Assembly: GCF_964355755.1 (NCBI RefSeq)
Contig: NC_092672.1
Location: forward strand, 21,822,501-21,886,500
DNA from: Antedon mediterranea
Lineage: Eukaryota; Echinodermata; Crinoidea; Comatulida; Antedonidae
Reading direction: 5' to 3'
DNA: 64,000 nt
Shown here: positions 20,441 through 33,069 of the stretch, piece by piece
Layout: each line of letters starts with the position of its first letter
How positions within the stretch are numbered: the stretch's first letter is position 1
Translations under genes and position numbers: made by a program
The notes under the pieces: generated by a model
Seen by the model: only the letters and a program-made list of their open reading frames with translations
Told to the model about the DNA's origin: nothing
Databases searched by the model: none

Positions 20441-22460
20441 AACAGTAAGCAGTACAAAACAGCAAACTGACCATGGACAATGACTGCAAGTTGTGTAGAC
20501 ACAGGGTTTTCCGGTCCCATATGGAATTTTGAGGGATCGAACCATAGCTATCTATTCCTCAATCCATACAATCCCACAAAGTAGTTTTCAAAAGAAACAG
20601 GTCACCGAATTATAATTCTAATATATTATTACGGTATGTTTATGCCGTACATATTGTAGCAGAAACAGGGCCTATATTACATTAATGGCTCATTGGGATG
20701 ACTAAAGGTTGGTATTAATAGTAATACCTAAGGGTAGACTCACAGCGTTAGGTTTGTTATCCAACACAAGGTAATCCGTGTTGTTAAAAGTCAAGGTGTT
20801 CAGACACAACGATCGACATTCCAATGCCCACATTTAAAACACTCTGATTAGGTCAAAGCAGATAGAACTATGCATACATTGATGACAAACGCATGATGGT
20901 TTATATTGTAAAGTTGTTCTTTGTTATTTATATTCATATAATGTTACCTTCAAAATATATTGAATTATACTGCTCTTACTACTTACCACTTGCAGAATTG
21001 CAATCTTGCTGTACAGGTATGCTGTTGGCCTGCTAATTGTGGTCGTGTCTTTTCATTTGTTAAAGTTAAAATCACTGGATTATCCTTATTAAATCTACCC
21101 TCTCCTGCTAGGGTTATTAACGCCATTGGCCAGGCGTAACAGCTTCCTAACGCTAATCTGCAGCTTATAGTTCACATACAAAAATATGTACACTGCTTAC
21201 ATAACGCCACCGTCAGTCTGAACATACCCTAAGACACTGAACAGTACTATGTTTAAAAATAAAGGTGATTAATCAAAGACGCCAGCTGATAACTCCTCCA
21301 CATAAAAGTCCTAGAAAGTAGGAAGCCTTTTGTCCTCTTCCCTGACTGACTGAGCAGATATATATGATCTCTCTATTAATAATTTATATTGTAAACCTTA
21401 TTATGTAAACAGAAATATCAATGAAAATTCTTCTTCACTAAAAAGTTTTTAAAGATATGCTACATTATTAGCAATTTACACCTAAATCCAGCCCTCAGTC
21501 TTAACCCTTTTCCAACATGCAATTCATTTTTTGAGGATATTCACTACATTATTAACAAATTACCCCCTAAATCCACCCTTTTCCAACATGGCTGTTGAAA
21601 AAGTGTGTCATTCTATGGAATAGTTTTATTGCCAGTATTGTATGTCTGTGGATTTTCCATCTGAATTGACATAGCAGCAATCAATCATTTAATTAAGAAA
21701 CCTTTGATATCAACAAACGTATAAGCCAGTTTCGAAGTTACCTACTTCTATTCTAGTTGTAGTTAAATTGTTTCTACTGAATAATAATTTAAACGAAACA
21801 CAATCGGCCTATAAGATTAGAAGTTAAAAAAAACTAGAGGTGCCATTTATTATGAATTTCATGTGCGAGAGCATTTCCGGCCATCTAGAGGTGTCATTTA
21901 ACAAAATTTGCTTTAAATCCCGCTCCCTTTTCAGATCCCTGATAAGGCCCTGGACATTTGGGCAATCCCCTTAAGATAGTCCTGTTACCGCCTCTGTAAA
22001 TAATTCTAAGCAAGTGAAACAAAATACTGATTGTTGATTATTTGAAAGTGGATAATTTAAAAACATAAAATATGTTGGTATCACATGGATGACACACACA
22101 CAGAGTGATATATCACTTTGTTAGTTTTTCTGTCTAGTGCTGCTATCTGTATCATGGTATTCTACCTTTAAAGTTTAAAAAAAATTAGATAAAATGAGTT
22201 GAATATTTATTATTGAAATGAGTATTTATTATTCAATTACATAATAAAAAATTAGTTTTGATAGCTGAATTCAATTAACCTGGTGTTTATGAACATCTAT
22301 TACTACATTAATACATAACTTGCTTGCTCATCTTGATTGTGCTAAATACTATGCTAGGGCTAAAGATATTGTTAACAGTGCCATAAGTTAAAAGTAATTA
22401 TGTCGGATGAGTATCACTCTTCCTCACCATTACCTTGTCTTTAGTAAGTCAGGGCGTTTA
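20441..22460. repeat. Segmental duplication, segment A, first part
   Basis: Matches segment B in pieces: 20435-20773 with 37397-37725, 21104-21680 with 37727-38305, ~21850-21900 with ~38316-38362, and 22175-22460 with 39595-39990. Segment A has about 330 bp (20774-21103) and about 150 bp near 21690-21845 that B lacks, while B has 38363-39590 that A lacks. No coding potential apart from the LINE relic at its end. Confidence 0.85.
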
Positions 22461-22545
22461 GTGTACCCAAGATGGAAAACCAATAGGATGAGAAACTCAT
22501 TTCTCACTACTGCAATGAGTCAATTCAATGAAACTTGGAAACATT
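22390..22545 (+). pseudogene. C-terminal LINE relic
   Basis: One frame reads LPHHYLVFSKSGRLVYPRWK and then a short stretch ending FNETWKH and a stop, resembling the extreme C-terminus of LINE ORF2 proteins (an Arg-rich segment then SF...W). Segment B contains only the first part (to about 39990), where its homology is cut. Based on composition and motif style, so tentative. Confidence 0.4.
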
Positions 22546-22868
22546 GATAATTTTTGCTATACCCTTACACACACTAATCTTGCTTGTATTTTGTATTTTA
22601 AATAATTTATTTTCTCTGTATTTTACCAAATTTTAACCTTTTTAACTCATTTTTATTTTTTTATTTTTTATTTATTCGGTATATAAAAATATATTACAAA
22701 ACGACAGTCAAGGACTGAAATGAAATGTATTACAAATGACTAAAAATTAGTTAAAATTGCTATAAAAATAGAAACATCTTAATAAAATTAGATATCGAAC
22801 CATAAAATTAAAAACATACATGAATAAAAAACCTTAAAACATTCACTTATTACATATCTAAAAAAGAG

Positions 22869-23513
22869 CTAGTGGTGCCTATTAATTATATCCACCATGG
22901 TGGGAACTGGAGACGACCTAAGTCTGCTGGTTTTACAATGAGGTACTTCTAGAAAGCGGTTGACTCTGAGAGACCGAGCTGGCTTATGAAGAGGGGGAAG
23001 TATTTCTCTAAACAGCTCGGATTTTAATAAGCCTTCCCCGAAAGACAACACAAGTTTGTTTCTTCTCTCTACAAGAGTAGGTAAACCAGTAACAGACAAT
23101 GCATGATCATAGCACAAATAGTTGTTACCTAGCATGATACGCAATGCTCTCTTTTGTACCTTTTCAATAGACTTGGACATGTCCTTAGTGATAGCGCCAT
23201 GCCAAACAGGGGCAGCATATTCTAAAATAGGTCTTATATACGCCATATAAACAGTCAACAGATCATTAATTAAGATTCCTGCTTTCTTCAAAATGCACAA
23301 GGAAAATAAACGTCTAGAAGCTCTAGACACAATATTATTAGTGTTAAGTTCCCATTTCAGGTCATTTTGAATGATTACACCAAGAAGCGTCATGTGATCA
23401 ACTACTTGTAAAATGGAACCACTCAGACTAAAAGAAGGTGATATAATATCATCCGACTTGTCCTTAAGAAAATTGACAACCAAGATATGGCATTTGGAGG
23501 GTTTGGGTATCAT
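22869..23513 (-). pseudogene. LINE RT C-terminal part (second lineage)
   Basis: 214 residues following RT motif D: MIPKPSKCHILVV, HMTLLGVIIQNDLKWELNTN, IRPILEYAAPVWHGAI and IEKVQKRALRIMLGNN, a typical thumb region. Between this frame and 23614 the catalytic motif KYVDDLTL is still readable at ~23570-23600 but is bounded by a TGA upstream and a TAA downstream (RIQ then stop). Confidence 0.85.
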
Positions 23514-23613
23514 ATTATTGGATGAACACCAAACACTCTAACAGGGATTGCATGGAAGGCAAATCACCTTTGCGAACGACCTCCCCAAGGGTGAGGTCAT
23601 CCACATATTTCCA

Positions 23614-25407
23614 TCATCTGCAGCAATCAACACAAGCATCGTTAATAAGTACTAGGAAAAGTACAGGGCCAAGCAATGTCCCCTGTGGGACACCACAAGT
23701 CAGTGACTTTGAAGATGACAAAATCCCAGCAAACTTGGTGTTGAGAGAACGGGAAGTGAGAAAGCTGCAGACGATGGGAATTATGGACGACCTCACACCC
23801 AGTTCAATCAACTTTATAATAATAACATTATGATCAACACGATCAAAAGCTTTAGTAAAGTCAGTGGCACATAGGTTAACATAACATTTACCCTTCTCAA
23901 CATCTTTGAGTGTAGAGTCAATAAGACTAACAAGATAGTGAGTTGAGGAAGCCTTTTTCCTACTACCAAATTGACGAGAATCTAATTTACCCTTAATATC
24001 TTCAAGAATCCACTTAACAATAAAAGATTCAAATACCCTGGCAAGAACATAGGTAAGGGAAATAGGTCTAAGGTCAGAGACAGAACTAGCATTCACTGTT
24101 TTAGGAATGGGAACTGCAGTAGCCCTTTTCCAAAGGTCGGGGAAAACACCATCCTTCAATGCATGATTGAAGATATCCGCAACAGGTTCAGCAAGTTCAG
24201 GAGCAAAATCTCTATATAGTTTAATAGGAGGTTCATCTGGATGGCCAGCTTTGTTAGGCTTAAGATTACAAAGGGCTTTTAGGACCTGACCAGCATATAT
24301 TAAAGGTGGTGGCCCAGGGGCTGGGAGATAAGCAGGCAAATCGTTTAAATTAAGAGGAGGGATGGCATTACAAACACTAGAGAAATGGGCATTAATCTCA
24401 GAGGCAGTTTCAACTTTGGACAGCCCAGGCAAGGTGAAATTAGTATTTTTAGTCTTAAGATTACATAGTTGTTTAATACCTTTATGCCACATGGCAGGGT
24501 TGTTACGTTTAAGACTTAATAAGGAATTACAATAATATTTGTTTTTAGCCTTTCTAATACAATCTTGGACTAAGTTGCGAATTGAACGCCACTCATCCGT
24601 TCTACCAAACCTACGAAACAAATTTTGTCTAGAGTCAATTAATCTTCGAATCTTGTCGGACATCCAGGGCTTGTCAGCAGTGCGCTTGTTCCTACTCAGC
24701 ACAGGAAATATCTTGTTAAAAGCACCATTCAAAATTGAAGAGAACATTTTGGTTTTTCGATTGACGTCCTCAATATTCAGCACATCATTCCACTCATGGG
24801 TTGTAACCCATTGACCAAAGGACAAAACAGAGGAGTCACGATATGGCTGAGAACGCACTGATAGACGCTTGTGCTGAGGTAATCCAATCAGTGGTTCCAA
24901 TAGGATGGCATTATGGTCACTCCGACCCAGTGGCGCTAAGCGTTGCGGAAGATGGTAAAGATCAGCACGACTCAAAAATATCTTGTCCAACAGGGCATCC
25001 TTTCGTGTAGCGAAGTTAACAACTTGCGACAGTCCAACATTCACTTCCAGCTCAGCTAGATCTAGGTCATTAAAGTCACCCAAAATAGCAATAGGAGCAG
25101 CGAAATCCATAGAACGAATGTTATCAATTGTATCAACAATGTGCTCAATCAACAAATCCGCATTAGCGGCAGACGGAGGATAATAAATAGCTCCAATATA
25201 AAAGTGACTACCTTGATTTGACTTGCCTGGAATAGTTGTCTTTATCCAAAGGCATTCGAAATTACAGCTACCATGTGCAATGCAAGATTCACAGGCAAAA
25301 TCATCACCAACAAAAATAGCAACACCACCACCTCTCTTGTTGCATCTATTCTTCGTGAACTTTTTAAAACCGGAACAATTCACAAAATCAATAGTAGCAT
25401 CATTCAT
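23614..25407 (-). pseudogene. LINE endonuclease-RT polyprotein (second lineage)
   Basis: 597 residues. Residues ~1-160 are the endonuclease: GGGVAIFVGDDF, YIGAIYYPP, AILGDFNDLD, LGRSDHNAILL. A linker follows, then RT motifs: KRATAVPIPKT, SDLRPISLTYVLARVFE, VNLCATDFTKAFDRVDH (motif A) and LTCGVPQGTLLGPVLFLVLIND (motif B region). The frame closes at CVDCCR just before the catalytic VDD motif. The N-terminal part of the endonuclease is missing. The clade is not certain. Confidence 0.88.
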
Positions 25408-25440
25408 ATTTTTATGTGAATTTTTAACTTTGAAGAAACA

Positions 25441-26535
25441 AAAATAATTTCAACCCATGTACATATTTTACTGTGTTTGACCATGAATAAATGAATACTA
25501 CTGTAGGCCGGTAGTTTGTTTAGTTTTATACCTAATTAGGCCTACTGTAATAATATTACATTCAAATTGTTCTATCCTAATTATATAATTTTCAAAGTAT
25601 TAAATACAAAAATACTAAAGGAATATAAAATGGAGACTGCTTTGTTTTTTTTTCAAACATAAGAAATTTTATAATAATTAATCTGATACTCTAGAATATA
25701 ATTTTAAAGTTGATTATTTTAATAAAATATAATATTTTTGGCATCATGTGGTACCACTCACACAGTGATAAAATGGCTGTTCAAGTAAGGCAAAAGCTTC
25801 CCTTTTCACCTCCTTTTAAACAATTTAAGCATTTAACTAATGTACATAAGTACATTCCTATCTACCAGATTGTTGATTCAGACAGCTTTAACTGACACCA
25901 GGTTTAAAGATTTGATAATTTCATTGGATGATATCTTTTTTACTCAAACCACTCTGTCGGAGTCTAACTAAATACCTGATCTTAATAAAAAAATTTAAAA
26001 TGCCAATAAATATAAGTTATTAAAAGATAGTAATAAAATTAGCGCTGTCAATTGAAATGAAAATTGGCTATTATATAATTTACGGGGTGAACAAAATTTG
26101 GTTCACAACTTTACTATATCAATTTTCAACACAAGTGCAACTGATTATCAATGATTTAGACACTCAATATAAAATCTGGTAGTGAAGATGATACACCTTT
26201 AAAGCTGTTTTCAAGTTATCAACTTTCATTTTGCATTAGTGTTTAGTGGTTACAACAATATATAAACCACAAAATGATAATTGTCCAACGCTTTCTGTGT
26301 ACCAATCCAGTTGTACCCAATGTTCCAAATTAATCGATCAAAAATATTTGTGGTTAATTAAATTCCACAAATGTAAAATTTATGGAGAGCGACATTCAAG
26401 TTTATCTAAATTTTTTGCACAATAAAAAGAAGTTTGCTATTCCTTTTGTATAACAAACACATGGAATATTTTAAAACACATTTTTTTTCTATTGTTCACT
26501 AATCGTTGTATACTTTATTGTTTTATAGCATTGCT
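25441..26535. other. AT-rich sequence, no gene seen
   Basis: No convincing open frame, splice-bounded exon or RNA gene. Present in segment A only; segment B joins directly across it at 39988. Confidence 0.6.
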
Positions 26536-27560
26536 ATGTTTTAATATTGTTGGTGTTCCACTTTAGTGCTTTTTGACAATTAGGCTTAAATATAGTTGTT
26601 ACTGTGTGCAAAACAATATCAGTTTTTTGTGGCAACAGTGTACAGTTATATGCTCTAATTTAAAATATAATCTTTAATGTGTATTATTATCAATACATAA
26701 TGCTATACATTATGTTTTTTCATGCTATGGTCATCAATTTCCATTTGAAACACTTTATAAAACATTGAAAACAATAGTGCCTTGAACATTTTATTAAATT
26801 AATATTTAATCAATAGTTGAAGGTGTATTGTCCTCAAAATCATGAAAAATGAAGATTAATTAAATCAGATTTTGAATATGTTATTTTGTAGGGTTTTAAT
26901 AAAGTTAATCACTTCCGTAGAAAAAAAATGGAAAAAAAATAATGTTTTCACTTATAAAATGACAAATAAATGGTTAAATATAACCAAAAACCAATTAGCT
27001 ACCAGTCACATTGAACATAGGATCAAATTGTTGGTCAAAATGGATAACTGTTATGTTACATTCAAATGGCACATTCAACAAAAATGTTAAGAGTTTTTTT
27101 TTCAGGGGCACATCTTTAACAAAAACACTTAACATTTCACAAACCTTCAATTGTTCTTACATATGATTTTGTATTTTTTTATATGAAGTGCAATTTTTAC
27201 AAATTGTTTTTTAGACAAGTCATTTAAATGACCTATGATCCCTGTGTATTATAATGATCAAAGATGCTAGTTGTACTGAATATTTTAGTATGATGTTTTA
27301 TTCATCATCTTTATTAATGAATTTTGCCATATACTCTTTTATTGTCAATACACTACCAATCTGTCCACCACCACCTCCTCATTAAATAGTGAAGAGGAAT
27401 GATATTAAAGGATGTAATATACACCCATTTTAGACCCATTTTTAGTTTTCCATAATACATTACAAGGGCCTATACATTTTATATTACACAGTGCCCTCAC
27501 TCATCATTTATTTTACTTTTTAAAATTTCTTTTTTTGTTCGCACTTTCAGTACCAGTGTA
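26536..27560. repeat. Segmental duplication, segment A, last part
   Basis: Starts TTTAATATTGTTGGTGTTCC and matches 39985-40925 with scattered substitutions and small indels. Non-coding. Segment B continues here directly after GGGCGTTTA, which corresponds to 22456 in segment A. Confidence 0.88.
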
Positions 27561-30500
27561 CTGTTCAACAAAAACCAATGTACTTGACAATGATTATTTT
27601 GCTTTTTATTAAAAGAAAGAAATTAACAAACACAAATAAAAAATAAAACTTGGTCTACTAAAATCCGTGAATAAGTGCATATATATTAAAAGCTTTGGTT
27701 GCAGTGCAAGTTAGTTGACCAATAACCAGTAATTTGTTTAGTTTTGAGTAGGTGTACTGTAATAATATCATAGGTTATAAAACATGTACATTTACTATCA
27801 ACATTCATATCCTGATGAATTTCAACATTTCTTAAAAGCTAAATGGAACTTAGTCTACAACCTAGTTTTCCTGATAATATCTATCTGAGATCAAACTTTT
27901 TACACTTTGATAGATTTGTTTGATAATAAAACAAAGGGATTGTCATTGGCAACCCTTATCACCATGGTTAGGAAAAGACTGAATAACACAAATTGTTAAA
28001 GACTGTTCGTTTCATGTCCAGGATTTGAATTATTTATTTTTTATGCGGGGTAATTACTATTAGTCAATCAATGAATTCTACTACAAATAGAAATATGTTG
28101 TAAATGCAATATTGTGGGCATGCAATGCATGTGGTGGGGTGTTTACTCAAGGAAATAGTCCAAATGATGTTCTATAGGGACGTAATATTCGTGGGGGATT
28201 ATTCAAAAGAGGGTGTTTAATCAAATTGTCATCCATGCACCCTACCAGGTCCCCCATCTCTGAAACCTATCAGCACCACAACCACACAGGTTCAGTACAT
28301 TTTCTAGTAAAAAGACCCCCACCTTCATTAACAACCCAGCAAATGGGCATTTGATATGGAACACAATCTAAAATGTTTGTCACCGAAGTTGAGCTTGAGT
28401 GACACTGACAGTCGATACTGAAACACACATGGAATTTGATTTAGTGATTTGAATAAAATAAATTTAATTAATTTCAAACAATGACAATTTATTTAATTTA
28501 TTTAAAAATTGATATTAAAATATAAAGCATTTTTTTCATTTAATCTGGGGATGGTAATGGGATAAAAAATAAATAATAATTTAAGTATAAGCTAGTAAAA
28601 TAGTTTGTTTAGCAGAATTGCTATCGAAGTTTACTCAATAATATAGTTCTACTGTTACCACTATTACATTCTTGAATGATTAATTAACACCAAACATGTT
28701 GAGTGCTTTCTGCCTTTTTAGCTTATATACATTTTGACATTTGGCACCACCTGCAGTTGATTGAATGTATCAGTTAAATGTTCTTGATTTTAATTTCCAG
28801 GGCATGGACCTATAATCATTGATACAACTGAAGTATCTTAACCCTTATCTATCTTATCTAGTTTGTTAACTCTTCTCAAAATGAATTCACAAGGTTCTTC
28901 TAGATAATGTAGTGTTTTTTCATTTGTTTTTTTGTTCACTTGCCTAATTTTAGGTCTTGAAATTTAAAAATGAATATTTGGTTGAAAGAAATGAAAAAGT
29001 GATGAAAATGAGAGCCTCTGTTTAGGCTGTACACTTATGTTTTAAACAGTATAGTTGTAAAAGTAAATGTTAATGATTGATAATGGTTTATTACATTTTA
29101 TAGACTTGTTATTATGGCTACGTATGGCTGTGTATTAATTATAAAAACAGTTTAATTTTCAATTAATACCAAACATGTTGGATAATCATTTGACTAATAT
29201 CAAAATAAGTTTATTGTTTAATAATATTTTGCTTTTATAAATAATCATAGTTATACTAAATAAAATACCAAAAAGTAATGAATTTATTATTTAAAGTTTT
29301 TATTATTCTAATATACAACAAATTAGTTTTGCTTATTATTACTCTGAATCTTTTTAGTTTCTTTGTAATAATAGTTAATTCTTGTTTATATTGTTTTAAA
29401 AGTATTTGTACTAAAAAAATATTACTTTAATAAGTAGTATTTTTAATGATTTCAGTAGGCTGTTAATCATTTTAGTTGTATGCCTAATTACTGTAATTAT
29501 ATCATAAATTGTCAATATTATCTTGTTAATACTAATAAATAAATAATAATAAATAAATAACCCACTAGAGATCTATGTCGGCTCCTAGGCCTGTATAATC
29601 GTCGTGAGGTGGTTTCCCGAATGATCGTAAAATCAAAAACGGTACTGTGTATGACCAACTAGCGTTATTGTCACCGGCTAGTCATCCATTCATAGAAGTA
29701 CTGATGTAGTAGCCTACCTGTACGGAGACCATAGAATGTGACCCGAGGCATGACTAACTACGACTTTTAGATGATAGAAAGTTGAGAAAAATTGTTACGA
29801 GTAGTTGTACGACATGAAGATGTTTATGAAATTATGTCAATAATGTTTACACACTAGGCATACAAATAGTAATGTTTGTTAGTAAAAATAATTTTGAGTT
29901 AATCAGAATAAGATATAAGGAAGAAAAGCAAAGAGACTATGGAGCGGCTATTCCTGAATATACAATACTAAGTATCGTAGATTTAAATTATAAATTTTAG
30001 GCGATCTTGTCAAAGGTCAAGCGCCTATAGCCTGCCACCTTTAAAAAGTATAAACTAAAATATAATAAATTAAGACTCTTTGTACACATGTTGTACATCA
30101 TTGCTTTTTTTGTTGTTGTACATCATTGCTTTTTTATACCGTTGCCACCGCATTTTCGGTCTTTGCAATACCCATGTTTATACTGTTATATACATTAATA
30201 TCTTTCCTTTATTAGTAGTGCCATCTATGTTTTGATATTTTCCAAAAATGTTATAGTGCACGCTATTAGTGTGGACATAACTATCATAGAACCTCTCAAT
30301 ATTTCATTTGTTCAAGTTGAGATATCATACTTTAATTCATCGTTCACATCAGCAGTTGATTGAATGTAATGTTTAAATATTATCTACTCAACAAAAATAT
30401 GTTCCATTTGTATAATGTACAGTAAGCATTAATAAACTTTACATTATTTTTTCTTTGCGTATCTAAATACCCTATAAAGTATGAATACACATGTGGTTGA

Positions 30501-30960
30501 TAACCACAATAAAATAAAATATAGATAAATTGGCCAGACAAATTGGTAGGCATACTGGCCCACATCTTTCTGTTTCACTACATTATACTGGTACTGCCAG
30601 TAACTGCTGCTGCTAATAACATTATCAATTCCAATTATTCAGACAACAATGAATACAAATAAAAAACAACAAAAAAACAACTTTTTCCCATAAAAAAACT
30701 TTCTGAGATAACAGTTTTAATTATTGTTCTTTCTTCATTAAATGCTATTTTTTAAATTGATATTCTATTTAATAATTTAAGAAATAAAGATTTATTATCA
30801 ATTATTTTTGTTTAAAAATCAGTAGTAAACATTTTGTGTCACATAAAAATAGTTTGAATTACTATAGACAATAGTACTATGCATATTCTTAGTGGCGTTA
30901 CTCCCTAAGGTTGGAGTGACCCACTCATACCCACAAACATTTCAGTGAACAAAAAAATGT
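27561..30960. other. AT-rich non-coding stretch
   Basis: No gene recognised. 27820-28040 resembles 35570-35780, including a shared TTTCATGTCCAGGATTTGAA word. 29540-29572 is an (AATAA)n-like tract. 29575-29790 is less AT-rich but has no clear frame. Confidence 0.6.
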
Positions 30961-30984
30961 ATAATTTGTCATGAGCCTTCGTTG

Positions 30985-31257
30985 TACAGCAGCAGCCGAC
31001 AAACGTACTCGCTAATATATATATATATATATTCCTGTCCACCCAGGCAGCACTTGCCAGCTTTATACTATGACGTTATCCAAATTCCTTCACTTGCACT
31101 GATGAAGGGCTAGTGTTGCCCGAAAGCTCTGCTAACTTTTCTGGCTGTTTACTTTATCGTTTTGATTTAGCTTTTCGCTTTTTATTTTTGTATCTCCATT
31201 GAGATCCAGCCACTGATACCCACAGCATTGTCATTTATTTCAGTAATTTGCCTTTGG

Positions 31258-31290
<33 letters not shown>
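30985..31290 (+). mobile_element. Penelope-like terminal fragment
   Basis: Bounded by (TA)n tracts at ~31015-31033 and ~31261-31290. It contains a hammerhead-like core (31099-31136) followed by TTTTCTGGCTG and ATCCAGCCACTGATACCCAC, sequence I associate with Penelope-like retroelement ends. No RT or GIY-YIG coding sequence is left. From memory of family hallmarks, not from a search. Confidence 0.5.
31099..31136 (+). ncRNA. Hammerhead ribozyme-like core
   Basis: CTGATGA, then a 4-bp stem GGGC/GCCC around TAGTGTT, then GAAA and a 3-bp stem (AGC, loop TCT, GCT) ending in CTA, which fits the NUH cleavage triplet. All core residues are present. A pairing stem I is not evident in the flanks, so the motif is probably degenerate or depends on distant pairing. 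Confidence 0.55.
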
Positions 31291-31291
<1 letters not shown>

Positions 31292-32970
31292 AAAAAATTC
31301 ATTATCTATATATACCCAATTCGCCAAAAATATTTACCATAGAGGAAGGATTGTTTTGACCATTAATTATTCAATGATATATCTGACGGTAATTATACTT
31401 AGCCCCTATGTTGACAGCCAAAACATTGTTTATTGAACATAGGTCAAACTAATGTCTATATACATCTCATAAACTCTCTCTGCGCATGCCCAGTTTGAGT
31501 TTAAAAATTCCCATTTAGACTCTTTTCCCAGACGTGCTTAGAGGTGTGCTCATGTCCAGTTTGTGTTTCTAAATACCCATTTGTTCAGCCTTAATAAACT
31601 ATTATAAGCCTTGAATGTAACTGCCTACAAAAAAAAACTTGTTGTGTACTTTTTGAAAATTTACTTTTTCATTAATTTTATTTACTGAAGTATAAAACAT
31701 TTCAATAGAATAAGCAATGATTGGAACATGTGATACAGCACTTTATTTGTTTATTGGTATACTCAGTATGCATGGTCTACTAGGAAAGTTGTATGTAGCC
31801 TCAGTGAATATTATTCACATCCTATACAATATTATTCCACTGTTTGTCTTCAATGTTCATCAAAATAATATATTAATATTTATTAGCTTGTTATAAAATC
31901 ATTAGTTATAGGATTTATAGTATAGATAATTTTTAGTTGCATTGAATCTTTTTCAAATGTTGGTATATATACATGTGAATCAATAATGTTTATTTCTTTG
32001 TTATAATTACTGTATAATGACTTATTTCCAGTGATTTTTTTTTTATATCTTTGAATTAAAAAGAATAACAATTTTTATGAATTTGTTTTAATGTAAATTT
32101 GATTAATTTTTTGTAAGTCAATTCAATAAGTATAACACAAATAATAAAGATCTTAAAATCTATTAAACTGTATAAATGTTAAGTTTGCATTTCTTATGTA
32201 CTGTATTGATTTTCAGATTCAATATTTTTCACATCGATATGATTTGTTAGGTTCTTGATATTCTGGCATCAGCCAAACCTTTACCCATTTTAATTCTCTG
32301 ACAGACTTGAGCTATTCAGGGAGGTATAAAAATGGTCATGGTATTTCTAAAAACTGTCCATTTGATCTAACAACTTTAAAAAATGAAACAAATATGGTTA
32401 AAAAGATGTGTACAATTAAATTGTCCATTTTTTTTTATCAGATTAAACTCAAGATTAACATTGTTACAATCAATATTGAGACTAATATGCTACACTTGCA
32501 AGAACTTGTACTAGCTAAACTCCACCACAACACCATAGAGCAATGAACTATTTCTTTGCTCTATGATCACATAAAGGATAATTAACATAATTAAGTTACT
32601 TAAAACATGTTCCTGAAAGTAAAAGTTTGTATGCCAAACCTTCAATAATTTAATATTAAAAAAAATTTATATAAATAAAACTAAAATGTGATTGATAATT
32701 TAAATACCAGCAACAACATTTTGACATTAAAATTGAAATAATACAAAATTGTATAAAAGTATATAACATAATTATCATATTTTTATAAAAATGTATACAA
32801 AAGTAGAAATCAAATTCTGAAAACTAATTTGACTTGGTTACATTGCGTATGATGATGCAGTAAATAGTTGCAAATTGAGTAACCCTCTGTATAAATTACA
32901 TACCAAATGAATATGTGCAACTGTAAGATATATACAGTATAACCAATATTGTATGTATTTCATATTATAG
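31291..32970. other. AT-rich sequence, probably intron of the ankyrin gene
   Basis: No gene seen. 31476-31605 contains two diverged copies of a CCAGTTTG...AAA...CCCATTT motif. Intron status is inferred from the exon that follows. Confidence 0.5.
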
Positions 32971-33069
32971 GATGGTTGGACAGCTTTGCATGATGCAGCA
33001 GCTAATGGACACACAGCCTGCTGCAGCCTGCTGTTGAATGCAGGAGCAGGTGTCAATCTATCAAGCAAA
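32971..33069 (+). CDS. Ankyrin-repeat exon of a host gene
   Basis: 99 bp in frame, bounded by TATTATAG at the acceptor and GTAAGT at the donor. It encodes exactly 33 residues, one ankyrin repeat in length: DGWTALHDAAANGH, then a helix-rich CCSLLLNAGAGVNLSS. TALH and GH..C..LL..GA.VN are the consensus ankyrin positions. Both junctions are phase 0, the arrangement expected where each exon encodes one repeat and exons can duplicate as modules. The gene would be a multi-ankyrin protein that binds partners through this domain; the rest of the gene was not found, so flanking introns would exceed several kilobases. Base composition is clearly less AT-rich than its surroundings. Confidence 0.85.

Larger units (their letters stand above)
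22650..25440 (-). mobile_element. Second LINE lineage (non-CR1-like motifs), decayed
   Basis: Endonuclease-RT element on the minus strand, 5'-truncated in the endonuclease. Its 3' UTR ends in a poly-purine tail (AATAAATAAAAAATAAA style) near 22650. RT motifs differ from the other LINEs here (KYVDDLTLGE rather than YADDT). It lies in the ~4 kb that separates two parts of segment A and is absent from segment B. Confidence 0.82.

Noticed and set aside
28795-28850. TTTCCAG followed by a short open frame (HGPIIIDTTEVS) as a terminal exon
   Set aside because: Too short, no recognisable domain and no supporting neighbour exon.
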